DNA from: Olegusella massiliensis
GTDB lineage: Bacteria > Actinomycetota > Coriobacteriia > Coriobacteriales > Atopobiaceae
Direction of reading: 5' to 3'
Length of the DNA stretch: 64,000 nucleotides
Assembly (NCBI RefSeq): GCF_900078545.1
Contig: NZ_FLLS01000002.1
Span: forward strand, 372,001-436,000
The notes beneath the pieces were generated by a model. That model ran no database searches, was not told the origin of the DNA, and saw nothing but the letters and a program-made list of their open reading frames with translations. This document shows, piece after piece, positions 55,097 through 63,650 of the stretch; the first letter of the stretch is position 1, and the number at the start of each line of letters is the position of its first letter. Made by a program: the position numbers and the translations under genes.

Positions 55097-55299
55097 GGAT
55101 TGCTGCGATTACACGTGTCTTTACAGCCTCGACTATCTCTGGGGTAAACGACTCAGAGAACACTGCTTTGAGGATGGCTGTAGCCTCTTTTCTATGAACC
55201 AGAAAGTATATGCACAGAAAGGCTGAGTGACAGATGGACCATACGTAAGGAGCTGAGTCTAATGATTTCAACAAACTACAGATAACGTTTGTGTGATAG
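55068..55299 (-). pseudogene. short unclassified open frame with one hydrophobic segment, probable remnant
   Basis: Directly after the GtrB-like stop the minus strand stays open for about 77 codons and ends KTRVIAAIHGKQKHSDS. It holds one hydrophobic stretch (CHSAFLCIYFLV) and a charged helix after it. There is no clear start codon with a ribosome site and no family I recognise. It overlaps the following remnant in another frame. It may be part of a deleted membrane-protein gene. Confidence 0.35.
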
Positions 55300-56262
55300 T
55301 TAGCACTCTTCTTTGACGATGTACACCGGACGATCCTTAGCCTCGATATAGATTTTTGATACATAGAGACTGAGAATTCCCATGCAGAAAAGCTGAAGTC
55401 CAGACAACAATGTAATGATACACACAAGAGACGGCCAACCTGCAACAGGATCGCCATACAGCGCTGCCCTGAAGATTACAAACAGTAAAGATAAAATGGA
55501 AAGAAAAAACACCGTCAGCCCCACAAACGAGATGGCCACAAGCGGGGCATTAGAAAACGCAATGATGCCGTTGAGGGCATACTTAGAGAGCGACAGGATA
55601 TTCCAGTGTGTCTCACCTGCGATGCGTTCGATGTTTTGGTAGCCAATCCACTCGGTATCATAGCCAACCCACATGAAGATGCCCTTCGAGAAGCGCTCAC
55701 GCTCGCCCAACGACGTTATCGACTCGACCACGTCTTTTGTCATGAGCCTGAAGTCACGCGCACCATCGCGCATCTCGACGTCCGAAACCTTGTTCATTAT
55801 GTCGTAGAAGCGATGAGCAAACCAGCTTCTAATAGGCGGTTCACCCGCGCGCGTCTCTCGGTAGGTCGCGACAATCTGACAGTTTGTCTGTACCATCCTG
55901 TCAAACATCTGAGGCAGTAGCTCAGGAGGATCCTGCAGGTCAACATCCATGACGGCGATATGCGAATCGCCCAAAGTGAGCGCCTTCTTAAGGCCAGCTA
56001 GCAGACCAGCCTCCTTACCAAAGTTACGGGAGAATGAAACAAAATGAAGTGTCGGGCACTCCTCATTGAACTTTCGGAGAATCCCAAGGGTTCCATCTTT
56101 TGATCCGTCATCAATAAAGACAACGTCAATTGGCCGCGACAGATAACCAAGCAGGTCCTTCTCGACCTTCTCAATTGCAGCGCGGAAAGGTCTTAGTGTG
56201 GCCTCCTCGTTATAACAGGGAACCACAACGCATAGGCTGTTTTCACCCCTAAATCCAGTCAT
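55300..56262 (-). CDS. GtrB/DPM1-like polyprenyl-phosphate glycosyltransferase
   Basis: This 320-residue protein has a GT2 domain (VVVPCYNEEATL, FIDDGSKDGT, MDVDLQDPPELL) and two C-terminal membrane helices, with GARDFRLM and AGETHWN as in GtrB and YkoT. It transfers a sugar from a nucleotide donor to undecaprenyl phosphate. AAGGAG five bases before the ATG at 56262 sets the start. Its codons look GC-richer than those of the central locus, closer to the ruv end. No GtrA-type flippase gene is next to it; only decayed frames follow. It may supply one of the YfhO, DUF6020 or PTPS-related transferases in the window. Confidence 0.9.
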   Translation of the reverse strand: MTGFRGENSLCVVVPCYNEEATLRPFRAAIEKVEKDLLGYLSRPIDVVFIDDGSKDGTLGILRKFNEECPTLHFVSFSRNFGKEAGLLAGLKKALTLGDSHIAVMDVDLQDPPELLPQMFDRMVQTNCQIVATYRETRAGEPPIRSWFAHRFYDIMNKVSDVEMRDGARDFRLMTKDVVESITSLGERERFSKGIFMWVGYDTEWIGYQNIERIAGETHWNILSLSKYALNGIIAFSNAPLVAISFVGLTVFFLSILSLLFVIFRAALYGDPVAGWPSLVCIITLLSGLQLFCMGILSLYVSKIYIEAKDRPVYIVKEEC

Positions 56263-56512
56263 ATTGCTCCTTTCTATACCCATCTCTTCCTAAAAGGCCA
56301 CCTTGTTCTTTCGTAAAGGCCAACAACTTGCCGAACACATCGTTTAGGACAGTCACAGTAAACCACATACGACACTTGCCAATACATGGCCTAGGATTTC
56401 CAGCGCAGACCCTTCCTGGCAGTAGCAATCATCGTAACTATGGAGTAGCTCGAGAAAAGTGACACTCTTTAATTCCCGTCCCGGTAGAATGCCTGATACT
56501 TTATAACTCTTG

Positions 56513-57358
56513 TTATTTATTCTCAAAGAAACCTACGGCTATAGCGCCCGGACCAGCATGCGTACCGATAGTGCTTCCCATAGAGTGATATATGAGATTA
56601 TCCACTTTGCCTTCCCATAAATGAGAATTGTCCTCGATATATTTCTTGAGCATGCTGCTCTCAAGTCCTGTATAACCAACCGCAACAGGCATATCAAAAT
56701 CAATGCCACCGCATTTTGCAATCATTTTGGTAAGGAGGTTGTTTGCAGCTTTTGAGCCACGAGCCTTCCCTATGAGACGGACTACGCCATTTTCAGCTGT
56801 AATTACTGGTTTGATAGAAAGTAAATTGCCCAAAACTGCAGCTGCCGCCGGAAGACGACCGCCACGACGCACATACTCAAGCGTATCCAGAAGTGCAAGC
56901 ACCCGAACCCGCTTCACGCGTACCCGCAGATCTTCAACGAGTTGCTCAAACTCAACTCCCTGGTCAACACCACGCAGGGCATATTCAACAAGCACACGCG
57001 TACCAAGCGATGCACTCAGACTGTCAATAACACGAATATCACTGCCGTAGGGTTGAGCAGCGCTTTCAGCACTTGCATACGTACCCGATAGACGAGATGA
57101 AATAGTAATTGCAATTACCTTCTCACCTCTTTGCGTAGCGCCTAAAAACTCCTGATCAAAAGCATAAGGAGTCACCTGGCCAGTGGTTGGCATGATGTCT
57201 GTTTCAAGCAGCATCTCATAAAAACGTTGATTACTCAGGTCAACATTATCAAGATATGTGTCATTGCCAAAGGCAACTGAGAGAGGTAGGACGGTCAGCT
57301 GCTCATGATGAAGATCTGAAACGTCGGCCGCAGAATCGCAAATAATACGTATTGTCAT
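56513..57358 (-). CDS. DegV family fatty-acid-binding protein
   Basis: This 281-residue protein has IRIICDSAADV at the start, PTTGQVTP near 65, TISSRLSGTYASA near 95 with the lipid-phosphate/carboxylate contacts, LEYVRRGGRL near 165 and GTHAGPGAIAVGF at the C-terminus, all standard for DegV (FakB-type) proteins. FakB proteins present fatty acids to the FakA kinase in Gram-positive bacteria; FakA is not in the window. GAGGAG precedes the ATG at 57358. It lies 183 bases downstream of the TagH start-stop unit on the same strand and is probably unrelated to polymer synthesis. Confidence 0.92.
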   Translation of the reverse strand: MTIRIICDSAADVSDLHHEQLTVLPLSVAFGNDTYLDNVDLSNQRFYEMLLETDIMPTTGQVTPYAFDQEFLGATQRGEKVIAITISSRLSGTYASAESAAQPYGSDIRVIDSLSASLGTRVLVEYALRGVDQGVEFEQLVEDLRVRVKRVRVLALLDTLEYVRRGGRLPAAAAVLGNLLSIKPVITAENGVVRLIGKARGSKAANNLLTKMIAKCGGIDFDMPVAVGYTGLESSMLKKYIEDNSHLWEGKVDNLIYHSMGSTIGTHAGPGAIAVGFFENK

Positions 57359-57540
57359 TGAACTCTCCTCAGTTTGTTTATGCATCCTGCGCACCACATA
57401 ACGCCTACAGAGCTGAAACTAGAGTGCGGTCTACACCAATAGAACGTACACTATCTGCTACAACTATCCCTTGAGGATGTTTGCCAAGACACACCAGTAG
57501 CAGTTTACCAACAATTCTGGAAAGCCAAACGAAAGCGTAG

Positions 57541-58395
57541 CTAGTGCTCGTCGTAGTACTGGCAAGCGCCCTCGATGTCACCTTCAAAAACCGAGGATCC
57601 ATGCTGCAACACAATGCCGCGTGTGCAGAACTGCAACGCCTGCTCAGGAGAGTGGGTTACAAAAAGAACCGTCAGATTATCCTTTGCCATGATATCTTTA
57701 ACACGCTCCTCGCACTTCTTGCGGAAGCGCTTGTCTCCCACCGAGAGCGCCTCGTCAATTACGAGAATATCGGGGTTAATTGAGGAAGCAAAAGCAAAGC
57801 CTAAGCGCGCCTTCATACCACTGGAGTAAGTACGAATAGGCTGTTCCATATAATCGCCGAGCTCAGAGAACTCATGCATCTGCGGGATAAGTGCTTCTGT
57901 CTCATCGCGGGTAATACCCCACAGTTGACAACGCATTTCTAGGTTCTCGCGACCCGTAAGATTACCATCAAAACCAGCTGATAACTCAAGTAAGGCGGAG
58001 ATGCGACCATGAACCTCAATAGTGCCACGGGTGGGATAGCACACCCCCGTAATCATCTTAAGCGCAGTGGATTTACCTGCACCATTTAAACCAAGCAGAG
58101 CAAGAGAATCCCCGCGATTGATAGTAAACGAAAGGTTGTCAGTAGCATTGATGACCTTATGCTCAATCTTATTGCTAAAAGTACCCAACAAACGCTGTTT
58201 ATCATTTTTGTACAGATAGTACGTCTTGTATACGTTGCTAAAGCGAACGGCAATAGGATTATTCTTATCACTATCCCGGATAACTTTTGCTTCGCCCTCA
58301 CCTGCCCAACTTACCCGCTCATTTTCTGTAGTAGCAGCTCGCATAGCACGCGCTCTGACAGAAAGTTTTGCCGGATTCTTTTTTTTAGAGGACAT
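57541..58395 (-). CDS. tagH: teichoic-acid/polysaccharide ABC exporter ATPase
   Basis: This 284-residue ATPase has Walker A GLNGAGKST at 102-110, signature YSSGMKARL at 190-198, Walker B ILVIDEAL at 210-217 and the H-loop His near 248. This sequence type is that of TagH, RfbB and KpsT-like exporters of complete polysaccharides. A basic N-terminal stretch of about 50 residues precedes the domain. AAGGAGG before the ATG at 58395 sets the start. It overlaps the permease gene end by 11 bases, which implies coupling. With TagG it should move the lipid-linked polymer across the membrane. Confidence 0.92.
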   Translation of the reverse strand: MSSKKKNPAKLSVRARAMRAATTENERVSWAGEGEAKVIRDSDKNNPIAVRFSNVYKTYYLYKNDKQRLLGTFSNKIEHKVINATDNLSFTINRGDSLALLGLNGAGKSTALKMITGVCYPTRGTIEVHGRISALLELSAGFDGNLTGRENLEMRCQLWGITRDETEALIPQMHEFSELGDYMEQPIRTYSSGMKARLGFAFASSINPDILVIDEALSVGDKRFRKKCEERVKDIMAKDNLTVLFVTHSPEQALQFCTRGIVLQHGSSVFEGDIEGACQYYDEH

Positions 58396-59203
58396 CGGGG
58401 ACCTCCTTGTGCAGACGAGCATAGCTATGCATTGCAAGTATGGTAACCACTACACAAACAACGAGATAGCAAATAAATTCATGATGACTATGCCATATCC
58501 ATTTATGGAAAATAAAACAATCCCTCATGGCCATGCAACCCCACGCAACTGGATTGAAGTACATGATGATACGACCAATGTGCGGAAGTGCTTTGAGGTC
58601 AAAAAGAATCCCAGACAACCAGAAGAACGGTGTGCCTAAAGTACCAATCAACTTAGAAAAGTCACGTGAGATAGCCGAAAGTGGCGAAAGCCAGATAGAC
58701 CACATAGTCCAAAAATACATCATGAGTGCAAATATCAGCGGAAGCTGAATAAGATGAATAGTCAATTTAATGTTGAGAATGAGGCACAGCACGATGGTAA
58801 AAAGCATTGTACCTACAAGAACAATCATTTTTGAAAGCGTAAAGAACGTGGAAATGACTGAGAGCGGAAAGCGGATGCGGTTGACCAAAAACGCATAGCG
58901 GTGATACACATCACTTCCTCCCCCACCAATCATATCGCCCATAAAAAACCAAGGAAAGATACCTACCGCCATCCATAAAAGAAAAGGCATGTGATTAATA
59001 GGTGCTGCTGTGCGCATACCTACTGCAAACGTAAAGTAATACACGCCAATATAGACAGCAGGCTTTACAAATAGCCAAACCCAGCCAAGAGCAGCACCGC
59101 GGTAAGTCTTGACCAAATCAATCTTTGCAAGCTCCCAGGTCTGTTTGCGCCAAGCCCAGTTGTCATGGCACATCTGCAAAAATGTCTTTATGAGAACGAG
59201 CAC
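58385..59203 (-). CDS. tagG: teichoic-acid/polysaccharide ABC exporter permease
   Basis: This 272-residue ABC-2 membrane protein (PF01061) has six helices. LAKIDLVKTYRGAALGWVWLFVKP near the N-terminus is the amphipathic connector typical of TagG, RfbA and Wzm, and FNPVAWGCMAMRD is the late loop motif. GTG at 59203 follows GAGGAGG with five-base spacing. The ATPase partner overlaps its 3' end. The pair is the main candidate for export of the glycerol-phosphate or GT2-made polymer of this locus. Confidence 0.92.
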   Translation of the reverse strand: MLVLIKTFLQMCHDNWAWRKQTWELAKIDLVKTYRGAALGWVWLFVKPAVYIGVYYFTFAVGMRTAAPINHMPFLLWMAVGIFPWFFMGDMIGGGGSDVYHRYAFLVNRIRFPLSVISTFFTLSKMIVLVGTMLFTIVLCLILNIKLTIHLIQLPLIFALMMYFWTMWSIWLSPLSAISRDFSKLIGTLGTPFFWLSGILFDLKALPHIGRIIMYFNPVAWGCMAMRDCFIFHKWIWHSHHEFICYLVVCVVVTILAMHSYARLHKEVPDVL

Positions 59204-59323
59204 GCCCGCCTCCTCTTCAAGACGACAATATCAGCGGTCTATCATATAACAGTCATGCACAGCAAATACTTCATTAGTACCCATCTGCATTGTATTGCCA
59301 GACCAAATACAGCACTGAAGACG

Positions 59324-60574
59324 CTACTTAGCTGACTTGTGACCTGCAAAGAGCATGTTGACACGACGCACAACAACTTGACCTACGCAGGCATCAAACA
59401 AAATGATAGCCAAATAAAAGAGCAAACTAAACAAACTGCCTACCAGAATGAACGATACAAGGCCAAAACCTAATGCCCACATGAGTATTGTATCGGCAGT
59501 AGCATGCCAGCCAACCGAAAAGAAGGCTTGTAATACATAAAAGCCCAAAGTTCCTGCACTCAAAAAAGCAAGAATACGAGCAAGGCGTGGATGCTGAGCG
59601 GCACTATCGACTGGTTGTGCGAGCGCACAGAGCAATGCCGATACCGCCATGACAAAGGCAAAGGATGAGGTAGAGCGATAAGACAGTGAATTTACAGAGT
59701 CTATACCGCCTAGACTCCCTGCAATAAATTCAGCAACTACCATCCCAGTCAATGCAAGCACAAAGACAGGACGGCCATAGCGAAAAGTGCCAGGGCGTAC
59801 ATGTTGGGCAATCCACCCACCCACCAAAAAACTCATTCCATAGCTCACCGCACTCATTAGCTTGCGCCAATCAAGCACCCCCAGATCACCTGTACCCTGA
59901 GAAAAAAAGGCAATGTAGAGGTTCAGCGCATAAACCGCAATAAGCAAACTAATCAGCAGTTGGTTTTGTTTATGGAGGCGCCACCAAAACCAAGCAATAA
60001 AAGGACACAACACCACCAATGCCAGATACACCCAAATAAATTGGATACCAAAACTAATCCAATACCAATCGTTAAGCTCTGCATTGGTAATTTCGGGTAC
60101 AAAATGATGTGCAAGCAGTGCGACAAGCCCATACAGGACAACCGTAGTTAAAATGATGGCAACTCTTCGAGCGGTAATGCGCGCTTGCAGATGCCAATAC
60201 CCTGGCAATACCGAGGTCTCCGCAGCTCGCGGAAGCAAAAAGAAACCCGAGATCATTATAAAGATGTGATTGCCCCAGGCCCCCAATTGATTGATGCTGC
60301 CCATAAGCACAAGTGCCTGTATGGACGCGCGACCATTGGGCGCAAGGGCGGTACCCGCCAAAAAGCCATCCCAATTCACCATGGACTCAAACCAAGGTAA
60401 AAAACTATGAAAGATGGCAATACAGAGAATAGCTATCACACGGAGAGCCTCAATAGACAAAAGGCGTGTATTGGCACGCATTGTTAGTGTACGCGCTGCT
60501 TCTCCCAAAAAATGAGTGGACAGCTGAGTTCTATTCTGCTGGGAATGGACTCTTATGGAAGCTCGACTGCTCAC
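59324..60574 (-). CDS. acyltransferase-3 family membrane protein
   Basis: This 416-residue protein has about ten spans. SIEALRVIAILCIAIFHSF with the conserved His, and HIFIMISGFFLLPR, mark the Acyl_transf_3 family (PF01757; OafA/WecH type). These enzymes carry O-acetyl or similar groups across the membrane onto sugars. GTG at 60574 is used because GGAG lies eight bases upstream and it overlaps the stop of the previous gene as GTGA; an ATG at 60481, closer to the usual family start, lacks a ribosome site. It may acetylate the surface polymer. Confidence 0.85.
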   Translation of the reverse strand: MSSRASIRVHSQQNRTQLSTHFLGEAARTLTMRANTRLLSIEALRVIAILCIAIFHSFLPWFESMVNWDGFLAGTALAPNGRASIQALVLMGSINQLGAWGNHIFIMISGFFLLPRAAETSVLPGYWHLQARITARRVAIILTTVVLYGLVALLAHHFVPEITNAELNDWYWISFGIQFIWVYLALVVLCPFIAWFWWRLHKQNQLLISLLIAVYALNLYIAFFSQGTGDLGVLDWRKLMSAVSYGMSFLVGGWIAQHVRPGTFRYGRPVFVLALTGMVVAEFIAGSLGGIDSVNSLSYRSTSSFAFVMAVSALLCALAQPVDSAAQHPRLARILAFLSAGTLGFYVLQAFFSVGWHATADTILMWALGFGLVSFILVGSLFSLLFYLAIILFDACVGQVVVRRVNMLFAGHKSAK

Positions 60575-60978
60575 TGATCAAGCTCCGCTACCAAAGTCGT
60601 AAACTCCTTGGGCACCACGTTGATGTCAGCACCAAAGCTCTCAGCAACAGCGCAAGCCTGCGCACGGCGAAATTCAGCCGTATCTCTATCCCCAGTACGC
60701 TCATAAATATCAGCTACCCGCATCAGTGCAAAGCTAACATACTCAGCCAAAGACTCGCCCAAACCAGAAAGTACCATCATGGTCACAAGAGAATCAGGGC
60801 TGAGATTCATGGCGACCGCAGGATCCATATCCAAAAGACTTGCAACGTCCTGCTCGACTGAGGCTGCAGCATCGAGGGCACTATGCGGCTCTTTGAGAGA
60901 CTGGGCCGTCCTCAACGCCTTTGAGATGGACTCAACAAACTGCGAAATAAGTTCCAGCAGATAATCTCTCTGCAACAT
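60571..60978 (-). CDS. DUF6483-like small helical protein
   Basis: This 135-residue soluble, mostly helical protein begins LQRDYLLELISQFVESI. The start resembles the DUF6483 family, found in Firmicutes and Coriobacteriia, whose function is unknown. There is no signal peptide, membrane segment or cysteine cluster. GAGGAG precedes the ATG at 60978. Its stop overlaps the acyltransferase start by four bases (GTGA), and it lies 79 bases downstream of ruvB, so it may be read together with either neighbour. Confidence 0.65.
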   Translation of the reverse strand: MLQRDYLLELISQFVESISKALRTAQSLKEPHSALDAAASVEQDVASLLDMDPAVAMNLSPDSLVTMMVLSGLGESLAEYVSFALMRVADIYERTGDRDTAEFRRAQACAVAESFGADINVVPKEFTTLVAELDQ

Positions 60979-61056
60979 GAATACTCCTCGCAACAACTCA
61001 TCAGTAGCTTATCGAAAACAGTTTGGACTCAACGAGCGTAGCTAAACAGCACTATT

Positions 61057-62145
61057 CTAGCCTTGCGAAGGCAAGGCCGCTCCGAGGTGCTCAAAGGCAA
61101 CAACCGTAGCCTGACGTCCCTGAGGTGTACGGATGATTAAGCCTCTCTGCAACAGATAAGGTTCGTAGACATCCTCAAGTGTGGAAGGATCTTCGCCCAC
61201 TGCCGACGCAATAGTGGTAAGTCCCACGGGACGCCCTCGGAATGTCTTTGTAAGAGCCTCAAGAATCTTGGTATCCATCCAATCAAGACCCAGTTCGTCT
61301 ATCTCAAAGAAGGATAGAGCCTCCGCGGCGACTTTCCAGTCTATATCTCCTCCAGCGCGTACCTGAGCATAGTCACGTACGCGTTTAAGTAGGCGATTCG
61401 CGAGACGGGGCGTCCCACGGCTGCGACTTGCAATCTCACGAGCGCCTTGCTCGTCAATCTCAACTCCCAAGATATGTGCCGAACGCGAGACAATCGAAGC
61501 GAGTTCATCAACGTTGTAATAATCGAGGCGATAACTAATACCAAAGCGGTCACGCAAAGGCCCTGTCAAAAGGCCAGTACGCGTAGTAGCACCAATGAGC
61601 GTAAATTTGGGCAGGTCAAGGCGAATCGAACGAGCAGCAGGCCCTTTGCCAATCACAATATCGAGGCAAAAGTCCTCCATCGCAGGATAGAGCACTTCTT
61701 CTACCTGACGGTTTAAACGATGAATCTCATCAACAAAGAGCACATCTCCAGGTTCGAGATTAGTAAGAATCGCCGCAAGATCACCGGTACGCGCAATAGC
61801 AGGACCAGAGGTGGTACGAAGTTTTGCACCCATCTCATTTGCGACAACACCAGCAAGAGTTGTCTTACCCAAGCCTGGAGGGCCCGAAAAAATCACGTGA
61901 TCAAGCGGTTCGTTGCGATCACGCGCTGCTTGGATAAGGACGCGAAGGTTGGTACGCACACGCTCCTGACCAAGATAATCTTCTAGAGTCTGAGGACGCA
62001 GGCTATGTTCCACATCAAGATCTTCAGCGGTAAGCTCAGTACTCACGCTTCGTGAAGAACTCATGCTTTCCATACCAAAAGGAGCGGCGTTGCCGTGGGC
62101 ATCGTCCGCAAAGAGATCATCAGCATCTGCTTCCCATACTGCCAT
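61057..62145 (-). CDS. ruvB: Holliday junction branch-migration ATPase RuvB
   Basis: This 362-residue AAA+ motor drives branch migration with RuvA. Walker A GPPGLGKT is at 88-95, Walker B VDEIH at 138-142, sensor I GATTR near 190 and the C-terminal winged helix ends ...[10 protein letters not shown]. The first 40 residues are a longer, acidic and low-conserved N-terminus than in E. coli RuvB. The ATG at 62145 lies three bases after the ruvA stop with GGAGTG upstream inside ruvA. It completes the ruvC-ruvA-ruvB operon. Confidence 0.97.
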   Translation of the reverse strand: MAVWEADADDLFADDAHGNAAPFGMESMSSSRSVSTELTAEDLDVEHSLRPQTLEDYLGQERVRTNLRVLIQAARDRNEPLDHVIFSGPPGLGKTTLAGVVANEMGAKLRTTSGPAIARTGDLAAILTNLEPGDVLFVDEIHRLNRQVEEVLYPAMEDFCLDIVIGKGPAARSIRLDLPKFTLIGATTRTGLLTGPLRDRFGISYRLDYYNVDELASIVSRSAHILGVEIDEQGAREIASRSRGTPRLANRLLKRVRDYAQVRAGGDIDWKVAAEALSFFEIDELGLDWMDTKILEALTKTFRGRPVGLTTIASAVGEDPSTLEDVYEPYLLQRGLIIRTPQGRQATVVAFEHLGAALPSQG

Positions 62146-62148
62146 GGT

Positions 62149-62781
62149 CTACACTCCCCTCCCCAAACGCTTGAGGGCATATTCAAGCGCTGCTTCTACC
62201 GAAGAGGTGGCACTGTCGCAGCCATCAAGGGCGAGTTCGGCCTCCTGAGGCGTAAAGCCCATGGAAAGCAACGCTTCACTTGCTTCGGTTTTGACATCGC
62301 GTATGGCCGAAGGAGACGATAGTTGATTATTTGTTGTTGCAGATTCAAGACCTACCAAGCTACGAAGCTCCGCATCTTTGGCAAAAACATCCTGCAACTC
62401 TACAAGTAATCTTTGAGCCTTCTTTTTGCCTACGCCAGGCACCGTAGCTGCACGATTGGCATCCTGAGTTGCAACAACCGTTGCAAGGGTCGCAGGAGTA
62501 AAGGTTGAAAGCACTGAAAGAGCGAGTTTGGGGCCCACACCCGAAATCGCCACCAAGCGATCAAAAAGCGAACGCTCCTGGCGATTGGCAAAACCATAGA
62601 GCTCCATCGCATCCTCACGTACCACCATGCGTGTCAACAGCGTAACGCCAGCTTCGCCTACCGCAGGAAGTGTGGCGGCAGTATGCGCCGAAATGCCCAG
62701 CTCATAGCCGACACCCGCCACATCAAGAATTGCATGCGTTGGCAAAACCTCTATGAGGGTACCCGTGAGCTGAACAATCAT
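62149..62781 (-). CDS. ruvA: Holliday junction DNA-binding protein RuvA
   Basis: This 210-residue protein has the OB-fold start VQLTGTLIEVLPTHAILDVAGVGYEL, the first helix-hairpin-helix ISGVGPKLALSVLS near 80-93 and the second VPGVGKKKAQRLLVEL near 115-130, then a flexible linker and domain III (EALLSMGFTPQEAELAL) that contacts RuvB. The ATG overlaps the ruvC stop as ATGA. Confidence 0.97.
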   Translation of the reverse strand: MIVQLTGTLIEVLPTHAILDVAGVGYELGISAHTAATLPAVGEAGVTLLTRMVVREDAMELYGFANRQERSLFDRLVAISGVGPKLALSVLSTFTPATLATVVATQDANRAATVPGVGKKKAQRLLVELQDVFAKDAELRSLVGLESATTNNQLSSPSAIRDVKTEASEALLSMGFTPQEAELALDGCDSATSSVEAALEYALKRLGRGV

Positions 62782-63452
62782 GAGCGAGCCTTCCTCGATG
62801 TGTGTACGCTATCTCGAGTGGAAATACGACTTGTTCTGCTGCTGGGCAGCTGCCCTGCCTGAGCACGAGAAGCGGTTGCCGCCGCAGTAACCTCACGCGC
62901 CTCTGCTGCTGCCTGATCTCGACTGGCAATTTCTGCTTCGCGAAGAGCATCAGCTGCTGCCATGCGACGTGTTGCACGCTGGGTACGTACCAACAGGGCA
63001 TGACAAACTGCCGCAGCAAGCGCATCTGCTGCATGGTCGGGATGCGGATCATGATCTAGTGCCAAAATATTGCGCACCATAAAAATAACCTGATACTTGT
63101 CAGCACTTCCTGTGCCTACCACAGCTTGCTTTATCTGCATGGGAGTGTACTCGCCAACTTCAAGTCCTGCTCGAGAACAAGCAACGATTGCTGCTCCTCG
63201 GGCTTGAGCTGTAGCAATAGCAGAACGCTCGTTTTCACCAAAGAAAATCTTCTCAATGGCAAGCTGACTGGGGTGATACTGATTAATCACATCGCTTATC
63301 TCGTTAAATATGCTACCCAGACGATGATCAATGGACTCTGTAGGACGCGTCGTCACACATCCATAGGCTCTCGCGCGACAAGTATTGCCACGAGCCTCAA
63401 TCACACCCCAACCAGTATGGGCAAGACCTGGGTCAATGCCAAGTACAATCAT
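62778..63452 (-). CDS. ruvC: Holliday junction resolvase RuvC with C-terminal extension
   Basis: This 224-residue endonuclease has the catalytic acidic residues in LGIDPGLAHTGWG (Asp7), AIEKIFFGEN (Glu near 66) and DPHPDHAADALAAA (Asp residues near 138-145). The usual RuvC ends near residue 170; here a further 55-60 residues follow that are rich in Ala, Arg, Glu and Ser. ATG 63452 is chosen because it begins the catalytic strand; an open frame continues to 63488. It leads the ruvCAB operon. Confidence 0.96.
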   Translation of the reverse strand: MIVLGIDPGLAHTGWGVIEARGNTCRARAYGCVTTRPTESIDHRLGSIFNEISDVINQYHPSQLAIEKIFFGENERSAIATAQARGAAIVACSRAGLEVGEYTPMQIKQAVVGTGSADKYQVIFMVRNILALDHDPHPDHAADALAAAVCHALLVRTQRATRRMAAADALREAEIASRDQAAAEAREVTAAATASRAQAGQLPSSRTSRISTRDSVHTSRKARS

Positions 63453-63650
63453 GTTTTGTACCGCCTCTTTGCTCGCCTGCCCACACAAATAAGAACACTC
63501 GTTCTATCATATCCCAAATGAGGACATACGCAAGACCGAGTCATTCTCACCGAGCTAGCAAGTACGCCTTGCCCCTTAGGTGCATCTGAACATGCGTGCA
63601 GCCAAACCAAACTGAGCAATAACGCAACTTAAAGGTTGGCTGGTGGACCT

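Noticed and set aside
56284-56450. Short minus-strand frames upstream of the GtrB-like gene, one rich in cysteine
   Set aside because: Two frames are open for fewer than 60 codons each, with no ribosome site or recognisable family; probably chance within the leader.
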